Counted from the stretch's first letter, positions 33,530-45,420 are shown. The stretch: 64,000 nucleotides of DNA from Kingdonia uniflora (GCA_014058105.1 JACGCM010000155.1:1984001-2048000); one strand, 5' to 3'. Notes: generated from the sequence alone by a model not told the origin. Numbers and translations: made by a program.

Positions 33530-33855
33530 CGTATGTGCTTGAAGAGGTCATTGGCTCCCTTTAATAAGATAGTACAGACGAGGGCTCAACTTCGTGAGGA
33601 GGTATTATACATCTGTGTTCATAGCAAGTATTAGAAGCTGATGAGATGACATTTTGTAAATTGTGCCTGTCAGGTCAACTGTTTATACTTGTAGAACCAG
33701 ATTACGAGGGGATGAACGAGGTAGAGGTAAAAGCGGCATAAGAGGATTATGTGTACCATTGTCAGTTACATTCTGTAATCCTAAAGGGTCTGGAGAGTGT
33801 TGGTAGTCTGCGGAACTATGCAATTGCGTTGGTGAGGGAGGAGGATGCGTCGTGA
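33530..33855 (+). pseudogene. Small ORF, third locus, member b
   Basis: The opening piece reads FNKIVQTRAQLREEVLYIC (compare MQTRSKARFEARV at 1013). After frame breaks the end reads DYEGMNEVEVKAA, stop, EDYVYHCQLHSVILKGLESV and LRNYAIALVREEDAS. This parallels the element D ORF at 61237 (LVEVKDGEIINGELYAYLWD, then RYLFLSALAE). Similarity is weak and only by eye. Function unknown. Confidence 0.35.
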
Positions 33856-34060
33856 TGGTTGCGAAGGTTGCGCCATTGGGTGTCTTAGTTGTAATTATTT
33901 TAATAAACTGGATGAATTTATAATCAATTTTTGTGCAGAATAAATGTTGTATCCATCATTCTGATTGTGTGTAGACCTGTGTGGAAGGTATAGGTTGTAG
34001 CTCGAATTACGTTAGTTCTTGAACTTGGTATGCTAAAAATATGTCTTCTCGAATGCATAC
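33856..34060. other. Spacer
   Basis: No ORF or repeat recognised; A/T-rich 3' flank of the small ORF. Confidence 0.4.
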
Positions 34061-35060
34061 GTGATATATAATAAATAACATATTATATATAGCAAATGAA
34101 AATTCATAAATAATAAATGACATATTTTTGTTATCTATGACAAATAATATATAACGAATGACAAATCATATATAACAAATGAATAATCATGTTTTTGAGT
34201 ACAAATGTTGTCTACTTTTAAACAAACATAATTTATTATATCAAATAAACTAATTGACTTATATCAATTGTCTATCAACAAACTAAATAGATCAATTTTT
34301 GGTTTATGTTTCACAAATTATAGTTAACAAATGAAAATTTGTAGTTAACAAATAAAAAATTATAGTTGACAAATGAAAAATCATTGATAATAAATGACAA
34401 ATTATATATAACGAATGACAAGTCATAGATAACGAATGACAAATCATAGATAACGAATGACAAATCATATATAATAAATGACAAATTATATATAACAAAT
34501 GAATAATCATGTTATTGAGTACAAATGTTTTCTACTTACAAACAAACACAATTTATTATATCAAATAGCCAAATAGACCAATTGACTTACATCAATTGTC
34601 TATCTAGAAACCAAATAGATCAATTGTTGGTTTATGTTTCACAAATCATAGTTAACATATGAAAAATCATATAAAATAAATGACAAATTATATATAGCAA
34701 ATGACAAATCATATAAAATAAATTACAAATTATAGATAACAAATGACAAATCATTATAACAAATAACAAATCATAGTAAAAAATAATATATTATAGATAA
34801 CGAATGACAAATCATATAGAGCGAATGATAAATCATAGATAATGAATGACAAATGATATTTTCGTCTCAGAATTACTTGACAATAAATAAATAAAAGAGT
34901 AAATTCTTTGAAAAGATAGTAGGAAACGAAAATAATGACAAATTATGAATGACAAATGACAAATCATGTATAACAAATGACAACATTATTATAAGCCTGT
35001 GACATAAGATGACAAATGAGAAAAAAGTAAAAACAAATGAGAGATGATTAATAACTGGAT
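34060..35060 (-). repeat. ACAAATGA arrays with a roughly 320-bp higher-order repeat
   Basis: Blocks of the 20-22 base unit (AACAAATGACAAATCATAGAT and variants) alternate with a spacer. The spacer beginning AATCATGTT(T/A)TTGAGTAC occurs near 34185 and again near 34505, and includes CAATTGTCTATC and GGTTTATGTTTCACAAAT in both. The array continues to about 34860, with dispersed copies to 35060. Confidence 0.88.
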
Positions 35061-35111
35061 GACATATATTTTATAAAATGGCAAATACATTTAACTACAT
35101 AGATACTACAA

Positions 35112-35471
35112 TCAACAAGTTTTGGCCTTCTTGGCTCTTAGAACATCTGCACCACCTTGGTTGCCATTACCACCATCATCCCTATTACCACCATCACCAT
35201 CAAAGTCACCACCATTATCAGAGTTACCATCTCCATCTATTTTATTAGTGTCCCTATCATTATCAAAGACACCGTCATTATCAGAGTCACTGTCACCATC
35301 AGAGTCAGTGTCCTCATATCCATCTATTTCAACATATTTATCATCCCCACTCTTCTTTTCATCAGAGTCATCATCACCAGCAGAATCATCTATGGGGTAA
35401 TCATAATCGTTTTCTTCTTTATTATCAGAGGTTGTGTAATATTTTGTTTTTCTTGGACTGTCATTATCCAT
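35112..35471 (-). CDS. Asp-rich 119-aa ORF
   Basis: I start at the internal ATG 35471 (MDNDSPRKTKYYTTSDNKEE), because the 50 codons upstream (to 35621) are hydrophobic and A/T-rich. The protein is dominated by Asp/Gly/Asn/Ser (DGDSDSDNDGVFDNDRD, then GGDFDGDGGNRDDGG) and ends RAKKAKTC. It has no stop and no recognisable domain; expansion of GAT/GGT-type triplets explains the composition. A C-terminal remnant of a second copy is at 32335. It may be an acidic linker exon of the MULE accessory gene region rather than a separate gene. The plus-strand frames here are shadows. Confidence 0.4.
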   Translation of the reverse strand: MDNDSPRKTKYYTTSDNKEENDYDYPIDDSAGDDDSDEKKSGDDKYVEIDGYEDTDSDGDSDSDNDGVFDNDRDTNKIDGDGNSDNGGDFDGDGGNRDDGGNGNQGGADVLRAKKAKTC

Positions 35472-35621
35472 TGTAGAAGATGATGATAAGGAGGTTGTGT
35501 TATGATATATTTGGGGGTAACAATATAGGCTTTTATAAACTTTGCTTGAGTTTTTGGGTTTAAAAAATATAATTAATACTCTTAAACACACTTGTATTTC
35601 CCATAAACCATAGTCAAACAA

Positions 35622-35968
35622 AAAGAAACAAAATACCTACAAATTTATTCCATACATCATGCATTCTAATTATATTATTCCCCCATGCGTAACAATCTCA
35701 TACATATATATATTGCATTAAAAAGAGACAAAAGATTGCTAACAAATGATAAATAATTTATAAGTGGATGACCTATATATAAAAAATGACAAATACGTTT
35801 AATTAGACAGACTATATTCTGACTCCATTCTAATAAATAAAAAATATGTCATATATGAATGACAAAGAAGAAATAACAAATGATAAAGATCATACAAATT
35901 AATGATATTCATAACTGTTTATAACTTTATAAATCTACAAAAATTATATTTTACAATAAAATGGATGT
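35622..35968. other. Spacer between Asp-rich ORF and ULP1-like gene
   Basis: A/T-rich, with several ACAAATGA motifs (35740-35910). No ORF. Confidence 0.45.
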
Positions 35969-38815
35969 CAAAGTTTACAAATCTCCTCCAGCTCAACTCC
36001 CAGACTCAATATGTCATAAGCAATTATGTAACGACATTCATCACCGTCTATCAGATCTAGAAATCTCATCCCCCTTAGGATATTGTCCATAAAGACAAGC
36101 ATATAGATCCCGCAGTTACTACTATTTGGTTGCATTAGATACTTCCCAAAACAAGTTGCCCATCAGGAGTGAATACCGTAAGTCTTTACCTATGAACCAG
36201 TAGGTGGCCTACGATCAGAAAAATTTGTCCATATCAACATTTTCGAGATGATCATTGATAGTTGATCATGAATACGCTGGTATCTAGGTGATAACTTCAT
36301 CTTCTTCTTTGCATTGCAATTTTTACATCCACTAGTGAATTATATACACATATTTTTCTTTCCTTAAAGACCCAGTGGTTGTCATTGAGATTCTAGGGAA
36401 GGAGTATTAATTTCAAATTCATTACTTTCAAATCTCCTCGATCGAAGCAACGTGAAACTATAAAATCCCATTGCATAGAAGTAATTTATTTCCAAATTAA
36501 TTTCTTCTTTAACTCTACAGCTTCTAGAGAGGACATAATACGAGTCCAGTCATTGAAAGCTCTACCAATAAAATATTCGAATAATACACCAGGAAGAAGT
36601 TTTTCAAGTTAACTATACAATAAGTTCATTTGAATAGCAAATTTTGTGGCTCTGTCAGTAATATCCTTATCAGATAGTTTATGCCTCTTCTTTAAAGTAA
36701 CATCTACTTCAGACTCCATTAAAACAAACTGGAACAGATATGTCATGAAATAAGAAAATGAAATATAAATGTGCATATTATATGAGAATGAGTAATAAGA
36801 AAATCTTATGACTCAGGGTCTGGTTTAAAAATACCTCATACATTGGTCTAGTCAACAGCCATCTCTTTTATTATTTTTACAGGGTCTGCTTTTTTCTGTA
36901 AAATTCTATCATCATCGTCCTTGCCTTCAACCACATCCTATTTACTATGTTCCTCGATAGATAAACCAGCTGTTTGGTATGTACTAGTTTGTAAATAAAC
37001 ATACTACAAATGATAAGAGTGATTTTCAAGATATGGGAAAATAAATATAAAAAAATAAGAAGTTACCAGCAAATAAATGATAAGTTACCTGATTATCTTT
37101 ATCAACATCTTCCACCTGGTGAAAGAATACTACTTCAGTTTTTGCTACCTTTATAGTTTGTTCCTCGACAGATATAGCAGTTGTTTGATCTACAATAGTC
37201 TATAAATAAACAGACTATAAATGATAAGAGTGATGCAAGATATGGTAAAATAAGTTGAAGAAAATGAGAAGTTACCAAAAAACAAATGATAAGTTACCTG
37301 ATTAGCTTCATCAACATCTTCCTCTTGAAAGAAGAATTCTACTTTAGTTTTTATAACCTCTGTAACCTCCATAGTCTGTACAAAAAATGGTAAAGAAGAA
37401 GAATAAAATTTAAAATGGCAAGGACAGGTGATGTTAATATTATGGATAGCTCAAAACAAGTAAAAATTAGTTAAATACCTCATTGGCTTCTTCCACTACA
37501 TCTTTATTTCTAACATAATACATCACTGTAGTTTGTTGTTATGAATCCTCCATCTGTTAAATAGGATATACATACTATGAATGGTAAAATTAAATGAACA
37601 AACGACAAGGTAGCACACAACAAATATGATAGATAGCTCAAAACAAATATTAGATAAATACCTCTTGAAGTTCCTCTTCATCAGCAACTTGAGGTTACTC
37701 TTCTTGAACATATTTAACTTTCTCCTCACCATCTTTTTCATCACCCTTCTTCCACTTCGCATACAACAAATAAAATGAACAAAGACTTCAGAATAAATGA
37801 AAGTTCTGGAAAATATAATGACAAAGGCGTCCGAACAAATACCAACAAATTATAAACAAATGATAAACTTCTGAATAAAGGACATAGTTCATAAAGTAAA
37901 TGCCAATTTATTAAAAAACAAATGTCAAATAAAATAAAATAAATGATAAGAAGTCGTAAGCGGATGATACCTCTATACGATCATCACCATATTTAGAGGA
38001 TATCGCTTCCAAATTTAGTGCCCTCTCAACATCCACTTCATCATCTACCTTTAAATCTTTTACCACCTCTCTCTAATCTCTTTCCAGGGGAAACTTGCTG
38101 AATCAAATTTTCTGCAGTTGATTGAATTTTATTAGACTTAAGATTTGGGAATGTCGCTCGTCTCTTCCTTGGAGCTCTATTAGCCTTCTTGGGGATGAAG
38201 GATCTCAAAAAGATTAGTGGGACATCATCCAATTGTTCAAAAGTGAGAGCTTTATTCTTTGTGCCTTCGAATTTTTTCTTTAGGGGCACATCAGCTTCTT
38301 CTTTCTTCTTGTTCTTCTTGTTGTCATTGGTCTTGCGTTTCTTTCCATGTTCTTCTGCCTTCTTCCTTTCTCCCATACCTTTTTTCTTCTCTTCAATCAT
38401 TTGATTTTTTTTGTTAGAGCTTTATTTGCCAGGTTCTTGGTTCCACCTTCTTCCTTTTCCCATCTTCTTTCTCATTATCTTCTTCTTCTCGCTTGCATTT
38501 CATAATTTTTTAAGGAGTAGATAACTGGCGTTGCCCATAGAGTAGAGTACCATCTCTAAGTGGTAGAGTACTGTCTTTAACTATAGACATCAAAATTCAT
38601 TCCAACATTTTACCATGGTTCTGCAATATTTTACTGTGGTCGTCCAACTGGGAGCATACCTTAACCACTATAGCCCTGAACTCAGTGGCAGAAGAACTGC
38701 TACCGATTGCAGGTGTACCGACTACAAGTACACCTACTGTAGGTCGTTCGATTACAGGCACACCGCTGATTACAGGTGCTTCAATGTGATTTATCTGAAA
38801 TATCTAAGTAGAAGA
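35969..38815 (-). pseudogene. ULP1-like (C48) cysteine protease gene of a MULE, 5' truncated
   Basis: Read on minus. 38800-38590 has a repeated Val/Pro/Thr segment (SGVPVIERPTVGVLVVGTPA) and VCSQLDDHSKILQNHGKMLE. 38400-38041 is Lys-rich (KKRKTNDNKKNKKKEEADVP), likely nuclear. 37760-36840 has small repeated exons ending EEDVDEANQ or similar before donor GTAACTTATC. 36600-36240 carries the protease N-half (GVLFEYFIGRAFNDWTRI, then NLNDNHWV with the catalytic His, and VYNSL where Asp is expected). 36140-35969 carries QPNSSNCGIYMLVFMDN with the catalytic Cys, ending EEICKL. Stops interrupt it. ULP1-like genes inside MULEs are known from Arabidopsis (Kaonashi elements). They would cleave SUMO-type conjugates, but here Asp is Asn. 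Confidence 0.7.
36840..37760 (-). repeat. Multiplied exon-intron unit in the ULP1-like gene (about 190-bp period)
   Basis: Exons at about 37195-37090, 37375-37298, 37555-37478 and 37760-37660 end with related codons (DVDKDNQ, DVDEANQ, VVEEANE, EELQE). They are followed by donors GTAACTTATC, GTAACTTATC, GTATTTAAC and GTATTTATC. Introns begin with the TCATTTG motif and contain CTTATCATTTnTAG-like acceptors. Confidence 0.6.
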
Positions 38816-38819
38816 TGAA

Positions 38820-39767
38820 GGGTAATTTTTGAATTTCGGACGCTACAATATAAGTATGATGAGTTGAACGAAAGAGTGGCGTAATTGAAGACTGAACTGG
38901 TAATGGCCAATTCGCGTGTCAGAAATGTCAAGGCTGGGGAGCGCTCGAGGTAGAAATGATGCCATGGTTTCCCTTATTCAAGGTGATGTTGTCAGTCTGT
39001 CAGCTCAAATAAGAGAGCTAGAGGAAGATGTGGCTCGAATTCAAGGACATATGCAAAAAGGAAATGAGAAGTTAAGGGAGTGTCAATGGAAGTTGGGTGC
39101 TACTCATATCAAGGAAAAAGGATTGGAGCGGGTTATCAGAAGTAAGGAGATTTTGATAGAGGAGAAAGATGAAATGTTAAAGAAAACTCCAGACGTGGAA
39201 GAACTGAACATGGAGATTAAGGTACTTCGTGCTTAGGTGGCCGATTTGGAAGCGATTAATCGAGCTGAATCAGCAAAGGCCGACAAAAAATTGAAAGAGA
39301 ATATTGCTTTTACAGATTGGGTAGATAGAGAAATAACATGGCTAAAAGAACGGTATGCGAGGTTGGAATAACGCCTTCAGAAGGCTAAAACAAATTTATT
39401 TAGGTCGGCTGTAACCAAGGCATCGCACTTAGAATTATTAAGGGCAGTCATTGCCTATTTTGTAAAGGAGGTAAAAAGGATTGAGTCAAAAAGAGATACC
39501 TTGTTCAATAGTTTGTCAGATAGGAGATGTATTTGCAGAGCTGATGTAGATTAAGGAAATTATATGTAGTCTATGGAAACGGATATAGGTCCTCGACCTA
39601 CTGAATTGATAGAACATAGCAAGATTATCGTGACTACTCAAGCTCGATAATTTATGGCTGACCAACCTCCTATTGTAGGGGGTGCTAAGGAATTTATGGC
39701 TGACTGACCTCCTATTTCTGAAGAAAACGTAGCTAATATCCCAAAAGCAAAAAAGGATCAATTATAG
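38820..39767 (+). pseudogene. Coiled-coil C-terminal part of the element C opposite-strand gene
   Basis: Plus-strand frames (YKYDELNERVA, VSLSAQIRELEEDVARIQGH, KEKGLERVIRSKEILIEEKD) give a long predicted coiled coil. A conserved end follows, RAVIAYFVKEVKRIESKRDT, then CICRADVD and SMETDIGPRPTELIEH, matching RVIIAYFIVEVKRLESERDT, CICRTKIDRENY and METQLGPRTTESIEQ of F (51550-52155 minus). Several stops. The PF04195-like N-terminal half is missing because the element is cut at about 38819. Confidence 0.7.
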
Positions 39768-39819
39768 AGGTTGTATATGTGACCTAAAATAAAAAGTAGT
39801 TGTTGCAGACAAGTTGAGA

Positions 39820-40310
39820 GATGAAAGCTAGTATTACCTTTCTTTTATTTTATGTCTGTTAGAGTCTTTGAAGTAAAACAAGTATTACCTTAGTTTAAAT
39901 TGCAGAGATTTAGTAGAGTCAGCCAAACCAAGTGTTATCATTGATTTAACTGGTATGATGTCGCAGCCATATTTAGGTAGATGAAAGCAAGTTTTACCTT
40001 TACTTTATCTTATGTCTGGTAGAGTCTTTGATGTAAAACAAGTATTACCTTAGTTTAAATCGCAGAGATTTAGTAGAGTCAGCCAAACCAAGAATTATCC
40101 TTGATTTAACTGGTATAATGTCGCAACCATATTAAGGTAGATAAAAGTTAGTTTTACCTTTACTTTATCTTATGTCTGGCAGAGTCTTTGATGTGAAACA
40201 AGTATTACCTTAGTTTTAATCAAAGCAATTTAGTAGAGTCAGCCAAACCAAGTGTTATCCTTGATTAAACTGGTATGAAGGTCGATTGAAAACTAGTATT
40301 ATCTATGCTT
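39820..40310 (+). repeat. Tandem array, 160-bp unit, three copies (element C)
   Basis: Units start with GATGAAAGCTAGTATTACC at 39820 and variants at 39980 and 40140. Shared text includes TTATGTCTGnTAGAGTCTTTG, ACAAGTATTACCTTAG and TTTAGTAGAGTCAGCCAAAC. It is the same family as the array in F (50886-51420) and lies between the convergent 3' ends of the opposite-strand gene and pol. Confidence 0.93.
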
Positions 40311-40479
40311 TAATCTATGTATTATCTACAAAGTAGAAAGATGTATGGGAGAAAAACTTATAAGTTTCATTGAATAGAAAAGATGTACATTGGATGGAGA
40401 TGAAAATCTCACTTTTGGAATAAAAAAAACGAGAATGTAAAATAGAGTAGTGAGGGACTAAACGATAGTACCATTTTAG

Positions 40480-43400
40480 TCGCCTAGTGTTCCAAGGTCT
40501 TGAAATGTGGATTGCTTCTTCTGTTATGAGGTAATATCATCTCAGGCCTGAGAGACATATGATAAGGATTGGACCCTACCAATTGTCTACTAGATTCCCA
40601 ATATGAGATTCTTTGCGGTGTTGAGGTATTTCTCTGAGGACGAGATCATCGATTTGGAAGGTACAACTTCTGACTTGTTTGTTGTATGAACTGACCTGCA
40701 TATGGTAATATCGACTTAGGTTAGTGATGGCACGTTCCTTGGTCTCAACGATCCAATTAAGATTGCAAGCCAATTCGAACTCATTTTCTTCGTCAGTGAG
40801 CTCGTGATCTTTGAGTGGATGATGGCATTCAGAAGAAATGACAGCCTCCGTGCCGTAGGCAAGGATGAATGGAGTGCAGCCTGTCGACTGTTGTAGAGTG
40901 GTACGATATTCCCATATGAAATGAGGAAATTCCCAAACCCAATTCCCTTTTTTCTAAGAGTGTAACCTTTTCTTGAGTCCATCGACGATAGTTTTGTTGA
41001 TGATTTTGGTTTGGCCATTGCCTTGAGAATAGTAGGAATTAGATGGTGAGTGGATGATATTATGTTGATTGAGGAAAGCTACGACTTTTCTCCAACAAAT
41101 TGAGGCCCATTATCAATACAAATTAGGTAAAAGCACCCAAACCGAGTGATAATGTGTTCCCAGATAAAAGAGATGATCTCTTCTTCTCTGGTTCGATAGA
41201 GTAGAACTGATTCTACCCATTTTGTAAAATAATCGGTAGCTACAAGAAGGTGGTAGAATTTACCTAGAGAATTAAGAAATTTACCGACAAGATCGAGTGT
41301 CCTTCGTTTGAATGGCCAAAACACCTTGCTTGTATAGAGTTCAAGCACAGGGGCACGGATTATCTGTCCATGTCGTTGACATGTGTCACATTGGCGTGAG
41401 TACTCTTCTGCTTGCTTGTGCATGCCGGGCCAGAATACTCTTTGTGTAATGGCTCTGTTTGCTAGTGATCTACTTACGGCATGGGAGCCACAAGTCCCTT
41501 TAAGTAGATTGTGGAGCATCTCGTCCGCTTTCTGTTTTGAGAGGCATTTGAGGTAAGGCCCCATGACTGAGCGGCGGTATAAAATACCATTTTGATTAGT
41601 GTAGCACTTTAAGTTGTCTATCAGCTGTCAGTGCTCTTTCAGATCTGCTGGAAGTGGACCTTCGCATTTGCTATTGATACTGAGATAAACTAATAAAGGC
41701 TTTCGCCAATCATTGTCTCCCCCTTTATCGCCCCTAGTATTGATCATGGATACTAAAATATGATTAATGTTGGGGGCTAAAATTACTTCGATCTGTAAAT
41801 ATTGAGCTTCTGTGCCTAAGACCCCGACTAGATGCACCAAGGAATCGGTATGTCTGTTTTCACCTCGAGGAAGATAATCGAGAGTTGCTTGCGCGAACTT
41901 GCTCATCCTATCTGTAATAAAGGCTGCGTATTCGATCATCTTATCATTCCTCTTGCATTACTCAGAGTAATGGTGAACGGTGAGTAGCGAATCTGTGTAA
42001 ACTGAGAGTTCTGGGACGCTGAGCTCAAGAGCGAGATCAAGTCCATGAATGAGAGCTTCGTACTCGATGACATTATTTGAGGCCTCAAAATCCAAGCGGA
42101 TTGATTTCTCAATTATATCGCTATAAGGGGAAATCAATACGTTTCCAATTCCTGACCCTGCGGGTCCTGCTGATCTATCTGTAAGAAATCTCTGCCCTTT
42201 CCCTATAAACCATTCAGCTCGCTCGTCAAATACATTGGGGGTGGATCTTTTGTAACTTCCTCCTCAAGGCCAAGATCGTGCTCCTCCCACTCGGGATCCT
42301 TTACGGGAAAATCTACAAGAAAATTAATAATGGCCTTACCCTTTTTAGAATAACGTTGTTAAAACTTGATATCATGTTCTCCCAAACTGACTGGACACTA
42401 TTGTACTTTCCATAATTTTTCTTTCTTGGATAGAACCTCCTGAAGTGGGTAGTTCATCATGACTTTGATTGAATGAGCTTGGAAGTAGTGCTTAATTTTT
42501 TGTGAACTATAAACAAGAGTAAGATGAAGTTTATCAATTTTAGAGTACCTCGTTTCTGCTGGAGTGAAGGTTTTGTGATAAAGTAGACTGGTTCCTCAAT
42601 TTTCCCTACAAGTCAAATAAGAACCGAGCTGAGTAAAGTATCTACAACTACTAGGTTGATAATCAGTTTTTTATTATCAATTAGGGTGCTCATGACGGGA
42701 AACTTCCCCAAATAGGTTTTAAGATCCTGAAAAGCTGCTTCGTATTCTAATGTCCATTGAACCTCTATGCTTGGTTGAACTTTTCCACATTTTATACAAC
42801 CACAGAGTAATAGGAGCAGTCAACGACAGCGGTCTAAAGATTTCGAAACGAAATGGTTGATAGCGACAATTTTATCGGTAAGTTTCTGAATGTCTTTCAT
42901 CGTTTTTAGAGATGACATGTTGATGAAAGCCTGAATCTGATCTGGATCAGCCTCAATCCCCTTCTTGTTGATGAGGTGGCCTAGAAATCAACCTAAATGT
43001 ACTTCAAATTGACACTTATTAGGATTAAGACGCATCATGTAAGATCGAAGAATGTTGAATATTATGCTAAAATCTGAGATGCGGTTGATGGACTGTATGC
43101 GTTTGCACAAGAGTTTATCAATGTAAACTTCCACAACTTTCCCAAGATGTGCTTTGAACATAGTAGTCATTAATAGTTGATAAGTTGCACTTGCGTTCTT
43201 GAGTCCGAAGAGCATAACTTTGTAGTAGTAAAGTCCTCTTTCAGTGATGAAAGTGGTATTTTCTTGATCATCATCCAAGAATGGAATTTGATTGTATTCA
43301 GAAGCAGCTTCTATCATAGATAGGAGTTCGTGACCTGCAGTGGAATCAAGGATCTGATGAATATTGGAAAGAGAGAAATTGTCATTTGGAGTATGTTTGT

Positions 43401-43850
43401 TTAGATCGGTGAAATCTACACAAACTCAAACTTTTTCATTCTTCTTTGGGACAGCGACGATGTTAGATATCCAATCTGCATATTTGGCTTCTCGAATGAA
43501 TCCCACTTTGATCAATTTCTCGATCTCCATGTTAACTTCATCTCGAAGTCGCGGTGATAGGCATCGTTGTTTCTGTTTGACCGTAGTAGCGTTGGTGTTG
43601 ATGACCAATTTGTGATATGCCTTGGCCGGATCGACCCCAGGCATCTCTTCGAAAGACCACGTAAAAACGTGTCAATTTAGTTGTAAGAATTGAATGAGAG
43701 CATCTTTTTCATGTTGAACCAGTTTAGTACCGATGAAACTAACTCTGCTAGGTCCATCAATGTTGATGTATTCGGTGGGTTCCTCCATGGAAGGCTGATC
43801 ATCGGGGTGATCAGCTTTCTATAATTGTTATGCAGCATACCTGTCAGAAG
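40480..43850 (-). pseudogene. pol: Pol of element C: RT, dual RNase H, integrase
   Basis: Read on minus. The pre-RT segment FEEMPGVDPAKAYHKL is followed by RT (VDFTDLNKHTPNDNF; FGLKNASATYQ; catalytic box YIDK at 43125-43114 instead of YxDD). The first RNase H remnant is at about 42620-42330. The archaeal-type RNase H and linker at about 42290-41630 are broken over several frames, ending LPRGENRHTDSLVHLVG. Integrase follows with CGSHAVSRSLANRAITQRVF and CDTCQRHG (zinc), LDLVGKFLNSLGK, CIDNGPQF, and GNGQTKIINKTIVDG, where Lys replaces the catalytic Glu. The C-terminus FQIDDLVLREIPQHR is at about 40650. Many stops. Both RT and integrase have lost catalytic residues. Confidence 0.85.
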
Positions 43851-44858
43851 TATCTAAAATCGCAGAGACAGTATTTTCGCAAGCTCAAGAAAGATTTTGA
43901 CTACCCCTAATCTCATAGATACCATCGTTGAGTTTGAAACGGAGTACTTGATGATAGGTGGAAGCGATTGCTTGCATGTTATGAATCCAGCAACGGCCCA
44001 TAATCCTGAGATAACAAGATTTGGCATTGATCATGTAGAAGATCACGTCGATTGTGGCTTGTCCTACGGTAATAGGTAAGATGACCTTCCCTACTCGCTC
44101 TTCTTAAGAGCCATTAAATCCACTGATATCGGTGTTGCTTTGAATGACTTGATCGGCCAAACCCATTTGGTCGATAGTGTTCTGAAAGAAAATCTTAATA
44201 CCGCTGCCAGTATCGATCATCATTGTGTGCATGACAAACTTCTTCATCTTGAACATTATGACTAATGCATCATGATGTGGAAACTTGACATGGCTAGTAT
44301 AGCAATCTTTGAATGATATCCCGAGCTGGCGATTGCTCGACTCAAGCAAAAGTTTGGCTTCTTTCTCTTGAGGTGTGAGATCGCAGCATTCGAACAGTCT
44401 CTTGCGCTTGAATCTGCTAGAGATGGTGATCTGATTGATCTCGATCATGTTATTATTGCGCATATGGTAGAGAAGCTTCTCCTTAGCTTGATTTTCAACA
44501 TGGACAACTTCAAGCTGCTTCTTATAGCTGCCATCCTTGTATTATTCCAGGTCGACAATATATTCAAACATCCGTCCCTCCTTGAAAATGTATTCGAGCA
44601 ACCTCTGTAAAGCATAGAAATTGTCAGTAGAATGATTGTTTACCTTATGATGCATGTAGTGTGGCCATTTTTCGATTGGTTCCAATGGTCGAAAGAGAAG
44701 GTAGAGCTTATCCTTTGAGAGGACTGGAAAAATTGTAAAGATTCAAACATTCATCTTTGGGAGGACTGGTTTGACTTGTGAACTGCCTTTCTAAGGGTAA
44801 CCGGTATTTCCCTTGGTGCATTTTTGATCACCCTAATCCTCCTTTGGTTCAGTGTGTC
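43851..44858 (-). pseudogene. Protease region of element C
   Basis: The frame from 44463 includes LFECCDLTPQEKEAKLLLES, FPHHDALVIMFKMKKFVMHT and the intact active-site motif MIDTGSG (Asp codon 44214-44212), then DQMGLADQVIQSNTDISGFN. After a stop, VGKVILPITVGQATIDVIFY and the C-terminal SCYLRIMGRCWIHN follow. Upstream (44610-44858) is the gag-protease linker, interrupted by F at 44859. Compared with F it keeps the aspartate and glycine of DTG. Confidence 0.8.
44854..44858. other. Target site duplication of element F, left
   Basis: GTGTC immediately before the LTR; identical GTGTC at 57426-57430. Confidence 0.92.
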
Positions 44859-45420
44859 TGTAGGGACTTATCCCTCGATCTCACTCAAAATCGAACTCGT
44901 GAAGCTCGATTTACCTCCATATCAGGCTCACGCAATTTTAGCACTTAACACTCTAGCCAACATTCTAAACAGCCCCACAACTACTCAAGAACGTGGATCG
45001 AGTTAAACCCAGAAAATGTTATCCAGTCAAAGACATCTGTCTCCCAAGAACTAGTCAGTTATACAGTCAACCGCCACTAACCATATTATTCGGAAAGCGT
45101 GTTCTAGCACAATGAAGAGCTGTGGAGAAGCCATATAAAGGAAAAGTTCCAGAAGAGACAGGGACCAGAAAAATTACTCAAACTTCTTATTGACGAGATC
45201 AAAAGTATTTTTATATTTTAGAGATCACTTGTAATAAAGCAATAAAGAGACTTTTACAAAAATCCTTCATACGAGGTCGTAGTTTTTTACCTGTTCAGAG
45301 GTTTTCCACCCTAAAAACACATGTTTCCATTTCTTACTTTCTAGTAGAGTATTGTTACAGGTTTATTGGTGTGATAGCTAATTCCTAATCATATCGAGCT
45401 TACGGAATTTGGCCATAACA
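44859..45420 (+). repeat. 5' LTR of element F
   Basis: Begins TGTAGGGACTTATCC and ends GGCCATAACA at the primer binding site. CATATAAAGG at about 45132-45141 is a TATA-box candidate; AATAAAG at about 45233-45246 is a poly(A) signal candidate. Matches 56848-57425. Confidence 0.93.

Noticed and set aside
35122..35483. Two plus-strand ORFs rich in Ser/Pro and Ile/Thr
   Set aside because: Shadows of the Asp-rich triplet-repeat ORF on the other strand.
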